Part shown: piece by piece, positions 16,999-23,841 of the stretch | How positions within the stretch are numbered: position 1 is the stretch's first letter | Layout of the letters: every line of letters starts with the position of its first letter | Origin: Nitrospirota bacterium | GTDB taxonomy: Bacteria > Nitrospirota > Nitrospiria > JACQBW01 | Direction: 5' to 3' | Assembly (NCBI GenBank): GCA_016178585.1 | Contig: JACOTA010000016.1 | Span: forward strand, 1 to 39,510 | DNA: 39,510 nt | Position numbers and translations under genes: made by a program | Notes under the pieces: model-generated | What the model saw: only the letters and a program-made list of their open reading frames with translations | The model's database searches: none | What the model was told of the DNA's origin: nothing

Positions 16999-18252
16999 TC
17001 AATTTTCCAGCCGCCTTTCCTTTCTTCGTTCGTAAAGCATCGGATTGGACGGAAGGTCCACGGAAAAAACCGTCCCGACATTCGGTTTGCTTTTGACGTC
17101 AACTTCTCCTCGATGATCCTGGACAATTTGATGGACAATCGCCAGTCCCAAACCCGTCCCTTCCCGCTCTTTGCTTTCATGTTTCGTCGTAAAAAATGGA
17201 TCAAAAATATTTTCCATATTTTCGGGAGGAATTCCAATACCATTATCTTCAATGTGTATGCCCATCCAGGGAATCTCCAATTTTTTAAAAGATCTGGTTT
17301 TAACCTTGATCAATCCGTTGGAAGGAGGAAGGGCGTCAATGGCATTGATAAAAAGGTTAAGTAAAACCTGCTTGATTTGCTGCCGATCAATAATGATACG
17401 GGGAGGGTCTTTTTGATATTCCGTCAAAAACCTGGCGCCCCGTTTATTGGCTTCAATGACCATGAAAGGGAGGGTGGTTTGAATCACCTCATTAATATCT
17501 TCCTCGGTAAACGTCGGTTCCATATAACGGCTGTAATCAAGAACTTCACGGATAATTCGTTCGATTCTTCCAATATCTTCGCGGGCCACCTTTGAAAAAC
17601 TATCAAAAAAATCAGAGTCCTCTCGTCTTTCTCCAGCCAGTTCTACGAAGGTTTTAATCGAAGTGAGGGGATTTCTGATTTCATGAGCCATCCCTCCGGC
17701 GATTGTTTCAAGAGACTTTAACCGGTCGGTTCTTCGAACCAACACTTTGGATTTTTTTAAGGCTTGTGCCAACCGGTTGTTTTCGATCGCGATGGCAATC
17801 TGTTCTCCTATAAGGAAAAGAAGCTGACTCTCAAGGGATGATAAAGGGGGAATGCAGAGAAATACAAAACCCATCAACTTATCCCGTGTTTTAAACGGGA
17901 GGCAGTTTTGCAAACCGGTTTCTTTTAAAAGAGAGGGTATTTTTTTAGCCAGCCCTTCGGACAGAGTACCGGCAAAACCGAGGGTTCGGTTACTTTTCAG
18001 CCACTCTGGAAAGGGAGCCTGAACGTCCATGGGTATATTTTTAAAATCAGTTTCCGCCAGTTGATGTCCCAACTGGAAATCATACCGGCCTTTTTCTTCA
18101 TTTAAAAAGAAAAAGGCGGCTTTTTTAAGGGAGATCATTTTAAAAAAATTTTTAAGAAGAGTTTCCGCTACTTCCTTATCGTTTAAATCAGAGGTTAATG
18201 ACCGGGAAATTTCGACAAGAAGATTACAGACTTCAAGCGGATCAGGAAGCAT
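16999..18252 (-). CDS. Cytosolic GAF-domain sensor histidine kinase
   Basis: The protein has 417 residues with no transmembrane segment. Residues about 10-170 form a GAF-type sensor domain. The phosphoacceptor helix is [20 protein letters not shown], with His around residue 193. The ATPase domain has N-box [11 protein letters not shown]1 DNGIGIP, F-box FDPFFTTK and G2 [13 protein letters not shown]. No response regulator is adjacent, so it is an orphan kinase. The signal is unknown, and its organisation resembles NtrB-like kinases that pair with sigma-54 activators. Confidence 0.92.
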   Translation of the reverse strand: MLPDPLEVCNLLVEISRSLTSDLNDKEVAETLLKNFFKMISLKKAAFFFLNEEKGRYDFQLGHQLAETDFKNIPMDVQAPFPEWLKSNRTLGFAGTLSEGLAKKIPSLLKETGLQNCLPFKTRDKLMGFVFLCIPPLSSLESQLLFLIGEQIAIAIENNRLAQALKKSKVLVRRTDRLKSLETIAGGMAHEIRNPLTSIKTFVELAGERREDSDFFDSFSKVAREDIGRIERIIREVLDYSRYMEPTFTEEDINEVIQTTLPFMVIEANKRGARFLTEYQKDPPRIIIDRQQIKQVLLNLFINAIDALPPSNGLIKVKTRSFKKLEIPWMGIHIEDNGIGIPPENMENIFDPFFTTKHESKEREGTGLGLAIVHQIVQDHRGEVDVKSKPNVGTVFSVDLPSNPMLYERRKERRLEN

Positions 18253-18346
18253 GAGAGAGCCTTTTGTTATAAGGTTGTTTTCTTATCTTAACAGGAAGGC
18301 CGAATAAAAATCAATTCCCCTTGATCCGCCGGTCTATGATGGAATT

Positions 18347-19429
18347 TTAAACGGTGACGATTTTTAACGCGGAAGAGCGGGCGTTTAAAACGCTGATCTG
18401 GGCGGCCAGATTTCCCGCAATCTGCATAAACATCCTGGCTTGCGGGGATTCCGGATCCGCAATCACAATCGGCTTGCCCGTATCTCCGCCCTCCCGAATG
18501 GCAGGATCAATCGGAATTTCTCCCAGGAAGGGAAGTTTCAGCTTATCAGCAGCGGCTTTCCCTCCCCCGTGGCTGAAGATGTCGGTTCTTTCGTGACAGT
18601 GCGGACAGCTAAAATAGCTCATGTTTTCAATGATTCCCAGGAGAGGAACATGAACTTTCTGAAACATCCCCAGGCCCCTTTTGGAATCCAGGAGGGCCAC
18701 TTCCTGAGGTGTCGTCACAATAATAGCCCCGGTTAAAGGGACGAGTTGGGTAATACTTAATTGGGCATCGCCGGTTCCCGGAGGGAGGTCAATGAGAAGA
18801 TAATCGAGTTCGCCCCAATTGACATCCCGGAGAAACTGCTGAATGGCTCCATGAATCATCGGACCACGCCAAACAATTGGCGTGTCATCCTCTACCATAA
18901 ACGCCATCGAGATAAATTTGACATTGTGATTTTCGGCAGGGTCCAGTTTCGCGCCAACCGATACGGGAGGTTTGGAAACGCCCATCATCAACGGAACATT
19001 GGGGCCATACACATCCGCATCCAATAACCCAACCCTCGCGCCCAATTTTGCCAGGGCCACGGCAAGGTTTACCGTTACGGTTGATTTTCCAACCCCCCCT
19101 TTTCCACTGCTTACGGCAATAAGGTTTTTAATATTCGGAACGGGGTTTTCTTTTCCACCGGTTTTTCCGGAGGTCACATTGGCCGTCCAGTTAATGCTGA
19201 TTTTGTTCACTTCAGGAAAATCTTCCTTGACCGCTTTATCCACCCGGTTTTGGATCTCGCCTTTAAGAGGACAGGCGGGTGTGGTCAGGACAATGGTCAA
19301 AGAAATATCTTTTCCATTTATTTTCAAGTCCTTAACCATATTCAAGGTCACGATATCTTTAAAAAGCTCCGGTTCAATGACCTTTTTTAACGATTTCATG
19401 ACGAGTTCTTCGGTAATCAGATTTGCCAT
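18347..19429 (-). CDS. mrp: Iron-sulfur carrier protein Mrp/ApbC (NBP35 family)
   Basis: This P-loop ATPase carries and delivers [4Fe-4S] clusters in the cytosol. Residues 1-85 are a DUF59/MIP18 domain (NMVKDLKINGKDISLT, then TTPACPLKGE). The deviant Walker A is SSGKGGVGKST at about 107-117, with DADVYGPNVPLMMG, DLPPGTGDAQLS and the cluster-binding CPHC downstream. The 360 residues are normal. GGAG precedes the ATG at 19429. It suits a genome rich in Fe-S enzymes. Confidence 0.96.
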   Translation of the reverse strand: MANLITEELVMKSLKKVIEPELFKDIVTLNMVKDLKINGKDISLTIVLTTPACPLKGEIQNRVDKAVKEDFPEVNKISINWTANVTSGKTGGKENPVPNIKNLIAVSSGKGGVGKSTVTVNLAVALAKLGARVGLLDADVYGPNVPLMMGVSKPPVSVGAKLDPAENHNVKFISMAFMVEDDTPIVWRGPMIHGAIQQFLRDVNWGELDYLLIDLPPGTGDAQLSITQLVPLTGAIIVTTPQEVALLDSKRGLGMFQKVHVPLLGIIENMSYFSCPHCHERTDIFSHGGGKAAADKLKLPFLGEIPIDPAIREGGDTGKPIVIADPESPQARMFMQIAGNLAAQISVLNARSSALKIVTV

Positions 19430-19540
19430 TTTCTCTCCAAATTTAAACCATCGACATCGGAATTCTTTATTTTCAGTAGATTTTTAATTAAAAATAATCA
19501 TAGCCCCTGTCTTGAATCGGTGTCAAGCCATTAAAGACTA

Positions 19541-19753
19541 TTGGGTGCATGACAAAATTATGAGATGACAAGCGTCTGCCGAGCCAGGAGCGGTTCCCCG
19601 GCACGCGCGGCTGCGCTTACGGTGCTCGCCGCCCTCCGCTTTTGTCTCGCCGCTGCAATCTGAACCCATTGATGCGGCGGCCAAAAGAGGGCCGTGTCAC
19701 CGCCCCAGGCCTCTGGCAGACAAGATTATCTCACAATTTTATCATGCACCAAA
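19541..19753. repeat. 213-bp non-coding element with about 50-bp imperfect terminal inverted repeats
   Basis: The left end (TTGGGTGCATGACAAAATTA from 19541) matches the inverted right end (TTTGGTGCATGATAAAATTG read from 19753), and the similarity continues through GTCTGCC and CCAGG/CCTGG for about 50 bp. The GC-rich core (about 19600-19710) has no ORF that I can support. It fills most of the gap between mrp and the oxidoreductase cassette. It is probably a MITE-like element or large REP. Confidence 0.65.
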
Positions 19754-19833
19754 GACTGTTTTGATCCGTCGTCGATAAGCAATTAAGGTACGATTTTTTT
19801 TCTGGAAGAGAAATAGGACAAGATTACAAAAAA

Positions 19834-20439
19834 TTACCGTTTTTTCATTTTAAGGACAGCCGTGATCAGTCTTTCCATTGTTTCCGGCGTGATATCCCGT
19901 ACCGTGATATTGGCCTCATCGTCTCCGGAGAAGGAACACATGGCGATGGTATAGCAGGAGGTTCCTGCCCGAATAATCTTGAGAGCGATATTGGCCTGGT
20001 GACAATGAACCCCGATAAAGAGACAAACATCAATTTTATTATGCCAGATGGTGAGATTGGGATGATTGGGATTAATCTCAATTTCCGGATAAACGCGAGG
20101 ATATTTGGGGCGATAGTCGGCCATTGGAATGATCTTGGCGGGTATCGCTTCGGCTAAACGTTTTGTCGCGGTGGCGAGTTTGGAGGCTTCCGGTTTCCAA
20201 TCCCACAGCACGGCAGGCCCGGGAAAGAGCGTCGGATGTTTTGCTGACAAAAGTTTTTTCGCCGCGGCTTCAATGGCCTGATCTTCACTGACAATTTCTC
20301 CCTCAACCAACCCCTGGCCCGGATCTGGCAGAACAACTCCGAGGGTAGCGGCAGCGGGAGAAAGGAATCCTTCCGGCCCCGGAAGCACCCGGTAGCGTTT
20401 TGATTCAACCTTTTCTTTTTGAATTTTTGTCGGACTCAT
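19834..20439 (-). CDS. Epsilon-type subunit of 2-oxoacid:ferredoxin oxidoreductase, paralogue 2 (often named CODH beta subunit-like)
   Basis: This 201-residue protein shares a long colinear core with the gene at 20850-21620: YRVLPGPEGFLSPAAA, GLVEGE, LFPGPAVLWDW, MADYRPKYP, HPNLTIWHNKIDVC, HCHQAN and GTSCYTIAMC. I recall this family as the fifth (epsilon) subunit of pyruvate or 2-oxoglutarate:ferredoxin oxidoreductases in reverse-TCA bacteria (Aquificota, Nitrospirota), and as 'carbon monoxide dehydrogenase beta subunit family' in databases. Conserved His and Cys suggest a metal or structural role, unproven. The start ATG 20439 was chosen for AAGGAG 8 nt upstream, which overlaps the previous stop. 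Confidence 0.7.
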   Translation of the reverse strand: MSPTKIQKEKVESKRYRVLPGPEGFLSPAAATLGVVLPDPGQGLVEGEIVSEDQAIEAAAKKLLSAKHPTLFPGPAVLWDWKPEASKLATATKRLAEAIPAKIIPMADYRPKYPRVYPEIEINPNHPNLTIWHNKIDVCLFIGVHCHQANIALKIIRAGTSCYTIAMCSFSGDDEANITVRDITPETMERLITAVLKMKKR

Positions 20440-20452
20440 TTTCTTATCTCCT

Positions 20453-20860
20453 TTAATTCCAGTCTTCTTTCTCAAATATATCTTCAGCCTTAATGGATCC
20501 GCCGGGAGGAGGGACTATCGTAACGGGGTTAAGCCCTGTAATCTCTCTAATCATCTTTGAAAGTAAAGCCGTTTCGGTTTCTTCTATCACGACAATTTTA
20601 CTCACCCTTCCCGCAAAAGCTTCAATAGCCTGAACCGGAAATGGCCATAGGCTTTTCAAATAAAGGGCGGCGGCGGGAAATTTAATCTTTCTAAAAAAAA
20701 GCATGGCTTCATAAACAGCCGATTGAGTTGATCTCCAGCTAATGAATCCAACTTCGGCCCGAAAGGGTTCATCCCCCTCCACAGGGCCAAGCCCCTCATT
20801 GATAAATTGAACCTCGTGTTGAATTTCGGGTAAAGAAAGGGTCCGATCTTTACTCTTCAT
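20453..20860 (-). CDS. Free-standing C-terminal domain of a 2-oxoacid:ferredoxin oxidoreductase alpha subunit
   Basis: The product is 135 residues. After about 25 N-terminal residues it reads AEVGFISWRSTQSAVYEA, LYLKSLWPFP, SKIVVIEETETALLSKMIRE and GLNPVTIVPPPGGSIKAEDI. That is the order of domain II of PorA/KorA (normal members read GWGST, LHLRYLNPFP, VVVEEN). The thiamine-pyrophosphate-contacting domain I is absent. The frame is open to 20935, but an 86-nt overlap with the upstream gene makes ATG 20860 (or 20875) more likely. It is either a truncated remnant or a genuine stand-alone module. Intact coupling to two epsilon-like genes favours a module. Confidence 0.65.
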   Translation of the reverse strand: MKSKDRTLSLPEIQHEVQFINEGLGPVEGDEPFRAEVGFISWRSTQSAVYEAMLFFRKIKFPAAALYLKSLWPFPVQAIEAFAGRVSKIVVIEETETALLSKMIREITGLNPVTIVPPPGGSIKAEDIFEKEDWN

Positions 20861-21620
20861 TCTCATCAATCCCATGTTCCAGATGATGTGAAAATCCAGG
20901 AGGGACTTCTTCCTCTTTCGACCCCGTGGAATCATGACGTAAAGCGTTCTCAGGCCGGATAACGAACATCTTCTTGTTGCTACAATGCCGAATCTCTTCC
21001 TTGCCTTCCCGCGTATAGGCCCATGGAATTATTTTGCCGCTATCCCGAACTTTAATAATGGTTTCCTTTAAACGGACAATTTTTTCAACATCACAAGGCC
21101 CCATGGCCGCAACCGAATCTTCATGAACATCATTTGCGCAAAGAGTGATCGTGTAACATTTTGTCCCCCCGCGGATCATTTTCAGAGTCACATTGACAAA
21201 ATGGCAATGAGCGTCAATCAGCATGCAAACTTCAATCTTGTTATGCCAGATGGTTAAATTGGGGTGGCAGGGACTAAAAACAGCTTCGGGATCGATTTTG
21301 GGATAAATAGGGCGGTAATCCGGCATACAAATAATTCTTGCGCCCGGAATTTCTCTTGCCATTTCCAGGACCGCTGTAGCTTTTTTCTGAGTCTCCGGGG
21401 TCCATGCCCATACCAGAAGAGGTCCGGGGAAAAGCGTCGGGTTTCTACGGGTTAATATTTTTTCCGCGATAACTTCCATCACTTTTTTTTCCGGAAGAGC
21501 TTCTCCTTCGACAAGGCCCATTCCAAGATCAGGGGGAAGAACTCCCATCAAGGCCGCCGCCGGAGGAAGAATACCTTCCGGGCCGGGAAGCACACGATAA
21601 CGTTTATCTTTGGTCGGCAT
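20850..21620 (-). CDS. Epsilon-type subunit of 2-oxoacid:ferredoxin oxidoreductase, paralogue 1 (long form)
   Basis: The protein has 256 residues. The core (YRVLPGPEGILPPAAA, LVEGEALPEKK, TLFPGPLLVWAW, MPDYRPIYPKIDPE, HPNLTIWHNKIEVCML, HCHFVNVTLKMIRGGTKC) is shared with the 201-residue paralogue. A C-terminal extension of about 75 residues (from about 180) is unique and ends in an acidic tail. It is the first gene of the cassette, with GGGAG about 10 nt before the ATG, and it overlaps the next start. No alpha domain I, beta, gamma or delta subunit is in the window, so the catalytic enzyme, if any, is elsewhere. Confidence 0.7.
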   Translation of the reverse strand: MPTKDKRYRVLPGPEGILPPAAALMGVLPPDLGMGLVEGEALPEKKVMEVIAEKILTRRNPTLFPGPLLVWAWTPETQKKATAVLEMAREIPGARIICMPDYRPIYPKIDPEAVFSPCHPNLTIWHNKIEVCMLIDAHCHFVNVTLKMIRGGTKCYTITLCANDVHEDSVAAMGPCDVEKIVRLKETIIKVRDSGKIIPWAYTREGKEEIRHCSNKKMFVIRPENALRHDSTGSKEEEVPPGFSHHLEHGIDENEE

Positions 21621-21726
21621 GACTAAGAACTCCCTTCTATTTTATTCAGGGGCCCATGCGGGTAGAGATGATTAAAACCATATGTCCGCTGTGAAATCGC
21701 TTCCAAAGCAAGCTCTGAGCCTCCGA

Positions 21727-21775
21727 TGCCCCCGAACCCCGCGTTCCGCACCGGCAAAGCCGGTTGCTTCACTTT
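21727..21775 (-). repeat. Dispersed repeat family B, copy 2
   Basis: This is an inverted copy of the 987-1036 unit (begins ATGCCCCCGAACCCCGCG, contains CGGCAAAGCCGG). It lies about 105 nt upstream of the oxidoreductase cassette start. The rest of 21776-22106 is AT-rich and I see no gene or clear signal in it. Confidence 0.6.
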
Positions 21776-22106
21776 TTCATTAAGTTAATCCGAGAATAGC
21801 TCAGATTACTGATTACTACGCAAATAGAGTGCCAAAATCTTTTCATATAAGCGGTCAGTTGAAAATAATAAAAAAAACCAAATGAAATCAGGTGATTACA
21901 AAATAACTTGTTAAGAAAATGAATTTCCTTGAACCGTTAATTGATCTTGCCTAAAGCCGTAAAGGAGAAAACTTTGCAGGTGATTCAAGGGGGGCAACAG
22001 GAATATTTAAGAAAAAACACAAAAAACATATTTTTTTCAATAAGTTACAAAACTTCCGTTACAAAATAAGAACCTGCATTATTTGCTGGGGGGAGGACCC
22101 ATTAGA

Positions 22107-22230
22107 GATAGGATTTGCAACTCCTTGTTTTGCCTGTCATCGCGAGCGCCCGCAGGGTGCGTGGCGATCTCGGTTCACGATGGCGAGATTGCTTCGCTTC
22201 GCTCGCAATGACAACTTTCTATCGCTGTTC
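22107..22230. repeat. MITE-like palindromic element, copy 3
   Basis: This 124-bp stretch is almost identical to 170-293, with one mismatch found. It ends with CTATCGCTGTTC; the left terminal repeat is degraded (ATTAGAGATAG). It lies only 25 bp upstream of the antitoxin operator. Near-identity of copies 22 kb apart points to recent spread. Confidence 0.8.
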
Positions 22231-22254
22231 TAGGGGAGGATGTAACGGTTGATA

Positions 22255-22290
22255 ATACTTTATAAGTATGATTACATACTTATAAAGTAT
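22255..22290. promoter_or_regulatory. Perfect 16-bp palindromic operator of the AbrB-type antitoxin
   Basis: ATACTTTATAAGTATG (22255-22270) is followed by ATTA and the exact inverse CATACTTATAAAGTAT (22275-22290). The site ends 18 nt before the antitoxin ATG. AbrB/VapB antitoxins repress their own operon by binding such palindromes, so this is the likely autoregulatory site. Regulation is inferred from the family. Confidence 0.75.
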
Positions 22291-22308
22291 GTAATTTGGA
22301 GATGTACT

Positions 22309-22530
22309 ATGAAAGCCCGGGTTGATGATCGAGGACAGGTGACCATTCCCAAAGAACTGAGGAAGAAACTTGGAATTAAGCCCGGAACAGTATTGGATTT
22401 TAATGAGCAGAACGGAAAACTCGTCGCGATTAAGATGGTCAGCGTTGATCCGGTGGAAAAGGTTTATGGTTGCCTGAAGACAAAAGTATCTACGGATGCC
22501 TGGATAGAAAGATTAAAAGGTCTCAATTAA
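22309..22530 (+). CDS. AbrB/VapB-type antitoxin (swapped-hairpin DNA-binding)
   Basis: The protein has 73 residues. The AbrB motif is RGQVTIPKELRKKLGIKPGTVLDF, with a C-terminal tail (DPVEKVYGCLKTKVSTDAWIERLKGLN) of the kind that wraps its PIN toxin. The frame is open to a TTG at 22249, but GGAG lies just upstream of ATG 22309, and the palindrome would otherwise be inside the gene. Its toxin is not intact: only a PIN C-terminus survives at 22895-23005. It is now an orphan antitoxin. Confidence 0.88.
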   Translation: MKARVDDRGQVTIPKELRKKLGIKPGTVLDFNEQNGKLVAIKMVSVDPVEKVYGCLKTKVSTDAWIERLKGLN

Positions 22531-22588
22531 GAAAACAGATCCTTGGCAATAAAAATCTCAAAGGGTCCGCAGGGAATTCTTGACCGTT

Positions 22589-22830
22589 TTAAAGAAATCG
22601 TTTGTAGTCAATTTTCAGCGCCTTGCCGATTTTCATGGCAAGATTTCTGCCAATGGCGCGTTCACCCTTTTCTATTTTGGAGACATCGGTCTGATGGAGG
22701 CCGATCTTTTTACCCATCTCCTTTTGTGTCAAACCATGGCGAAGACGAATTCCCTGAAATACAATGGCAGGCCTCTTTATCGACCTTAACCACCCAGTTC
22801 ACTATCATAGTATAAGTCTAATTTTACCAT
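22589..22830 (-). pseudogene. Broken XRE-family helix-turn-helix gene
   Basis: The minus-strand frame 22798-22589 encodes a full HTH (RLRHGLTQKEMGKKIG, LHQTDVSKIEKGERAIG, then MKIGKALKIDY) but has no in-frame ATG, GTG or TTG before the HTH. An ATG at 22830 opens another frame that stops near 22786, so a frameshift between them is the simplest reading. XRE proteins of this size are usually antitoxins, and no partner toxin is adjacent. An alternative is a live gene with an unusual start codon. Confidence 0.55.
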
Positions 22831-22894
22831 ATTGAAAGGTAAAAATACCTTATAAAGAGTGGAAGTACGAATCTTAATCTTCAAGACCGTAACT

Positions 22895-23005
22895 TCTGAT
22901 TTTATGATCGGCTCCCATGCGATTAAACAATCTGACCGGCTTTTAACCCGTGACCGTGGCTTTTATCGGAAATATTTTAAATCCTTAAATATTCTTAGAA
23001 TTTAA
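22895..23005 (+). pseudogene. C-terminal remnant of a VapC-type PIN toxin
   Basis: The plus-strand frame reads SDFMIGSHAIKQSDRLLTRD and then RGFYRKYFKSLNILRI-stop. That is the characteristic last part of the PIN ribonuclease partnered by AbrB-type VapB (family pattern DFLIGAHA..ADRLLTRDRGFYR.YF). The first three quarters, including the metal-binding acidic residues, are gone. It lies on the same strand as the intact antitoxin at 22309, so this was one vapBC operon. Confidence 0.7.
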
Positions 23006-23077
23006 GGGCAAATCTATTCTTATTGTTTGTTAAGAAGAAACCGAATCTGTTTATCTGAGAAGGCAGGGGTAATAAAA

Positions 23078-23500
23078 TTAAGTGTTCCAGGGATTATATA
23101 TTTTGACGCCAAGTCTTTCCATGTCCTGACTATTCCGTGTCACGACAACCAGGTGGTGAACTATTGCTGTCGCCGCAATAAGGCTGTCCATGAGGGGGAG
23201 CCGCATTCCGAGCCTTTCTAATTCACCCTGTTGTTTGCCCCATAGCAAAGCTGTTTGCAAATCAAAAGAAAGGATCCGATTGGAAAACCGTTCAATCAGA
23301 TCTTTTTCGACCCAGGTCTTTAATTTTTTTTTCCGATGAGAATCAGTCAGTTTGGCGATTCCTTTCTCCAATTCCCCGATGGTCAAGACACTGAGGCAAA
23401 TGAATTCTTCCTCTTGTTGCTCAATCCAATCTAAAACAACCTGGGCTGGATGTTTCTTCACCATTTCTGAAATAACACAGGTGTCAAAAAGATAGTTCAC
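23078..23500 (-). CDS. vapC: PIN-domain toxin (VapC-like ribonuclease)
   Basis: The protein has 140 residues. Metal-ligand acidic residues of the PIN fold are visible: D6 (NYLFDTCVISEM), E in ELEKGIAKL (about 43) and D in RLPLMDSLIAATA (about 104). The later T-R-N-x-x-D (VVTRNSQDM) is also present. Members cleave tRNA or other RNA when released from antitoxin. The gene overlaps the antitoxin stop by 4 nt (ATGA). It resembles the FitB-type branch. It appears intact. Confidence 0.92.
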   Translation of the reverse strand: MNYLFDTCVISEMVKKHPAQVVLDWIEQQEEEFICLSVLTIGELEKGIAKLTDSHRKKKLKTWVEKDLIERFSNRILSFDLQTALLWGKQQGELERLGMRLPLMDSLIAATAIVHHLVVVTRNSQDMERLGVKIYNPWNT

Positions 23501-23748
23501 AAATTGACCTCGCGAACCAATTCTTCACTTCTCTCCAAATCAAGTTCAACTCCACATAAAGGCGAATTTCTGAAAAATTCGGTGAGAGAGCGGGTCCGAT
23601 GAGTTAATTTCCGGTATTGCTCAATAGAAATTAACATGGCCGCGGGCTTTCCACGAAGGGTAATTGTCTGCGGCCCAGCGTGTACGGCCCTATCGACAAC
23701 CTGACTTAATTTATTTTTTGCTTCTTGAAGCTGCCATTCTGTTTTCAT
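23497..23748 (-). CDS. Phd/YefM-type antitoxin
   Basis: The protein has 83 residues from ATG 23748 (GGGGG upstream; the frame is open to 23760). The N-terminus MKTEWQLQEAKNKLSQVVDRA and TITLRGKPAAMLISIEQYRKL are the Phd/YefM signature. The C-terminal part (residues about 55-83) binds and blocks the PIN toxin next door. It likely represses its own promoter through the palindrome at 23769-23781. Confidence 0.92.
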   Translation of the reverse strand: MKTEWQLQEAKNKLSQVVDRAVHAGPQTITLRGKPAAMLISIEQYRKLTHRTRSLTEFFRNSPLCGVELDLERSEELVREVNL

Positions 23749-23768
23749 AATCGCCCCCAAAGAACAGG

Positions 23769-23818
23769 CTAGACTGTCTAGTTATGTAAATTGTAGACCA
23801 GAATTGATCAAGATGCAA
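23769..23818 (-). promoter_or_regulatory. Promoter and palindromic operator of the Phd/PIN operon
   Basis: On the minus strand TTGCAT (23813-23818) and TACAAT (23790-23795) are separated by 17 nt, with the start expected near 23783. Immediately after it lies CTAGACTGTCTAG (23769-23781), two perfect 6-bp arms around one base. The position suits repression by the antitoxin. Confidence 0.65.
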
Positions 23819-23841
23819 GAAACTTTACTATTGGATAGTAC

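Noticed and set aside
16986-17252. ORFs lying inside the kinase gene and other long overlapping frames (for example 29452-29742, 30759-31223).
   Set aside because: They are shadows of strongly conserved genes in other frames, with no ribosome sites or family features.
20861-20935. Start of the domain II gene at 20935.
   Set aside because: It would overlap the upstream gene by 86 nt and add basic residues unlike the family. ATG 20860 or 20875 fits a normal short overlap.
19834-21620. Calling the epsilon-like proteins a real carbon monoxide dehydrogenase.
   Set aside because: They lack CODH metal-cluster motifs. The name seems to be a database label, and the neighbouring PorA/KorA-type domain points to 2-oxoacid:ferredoxin oxidoreductase.
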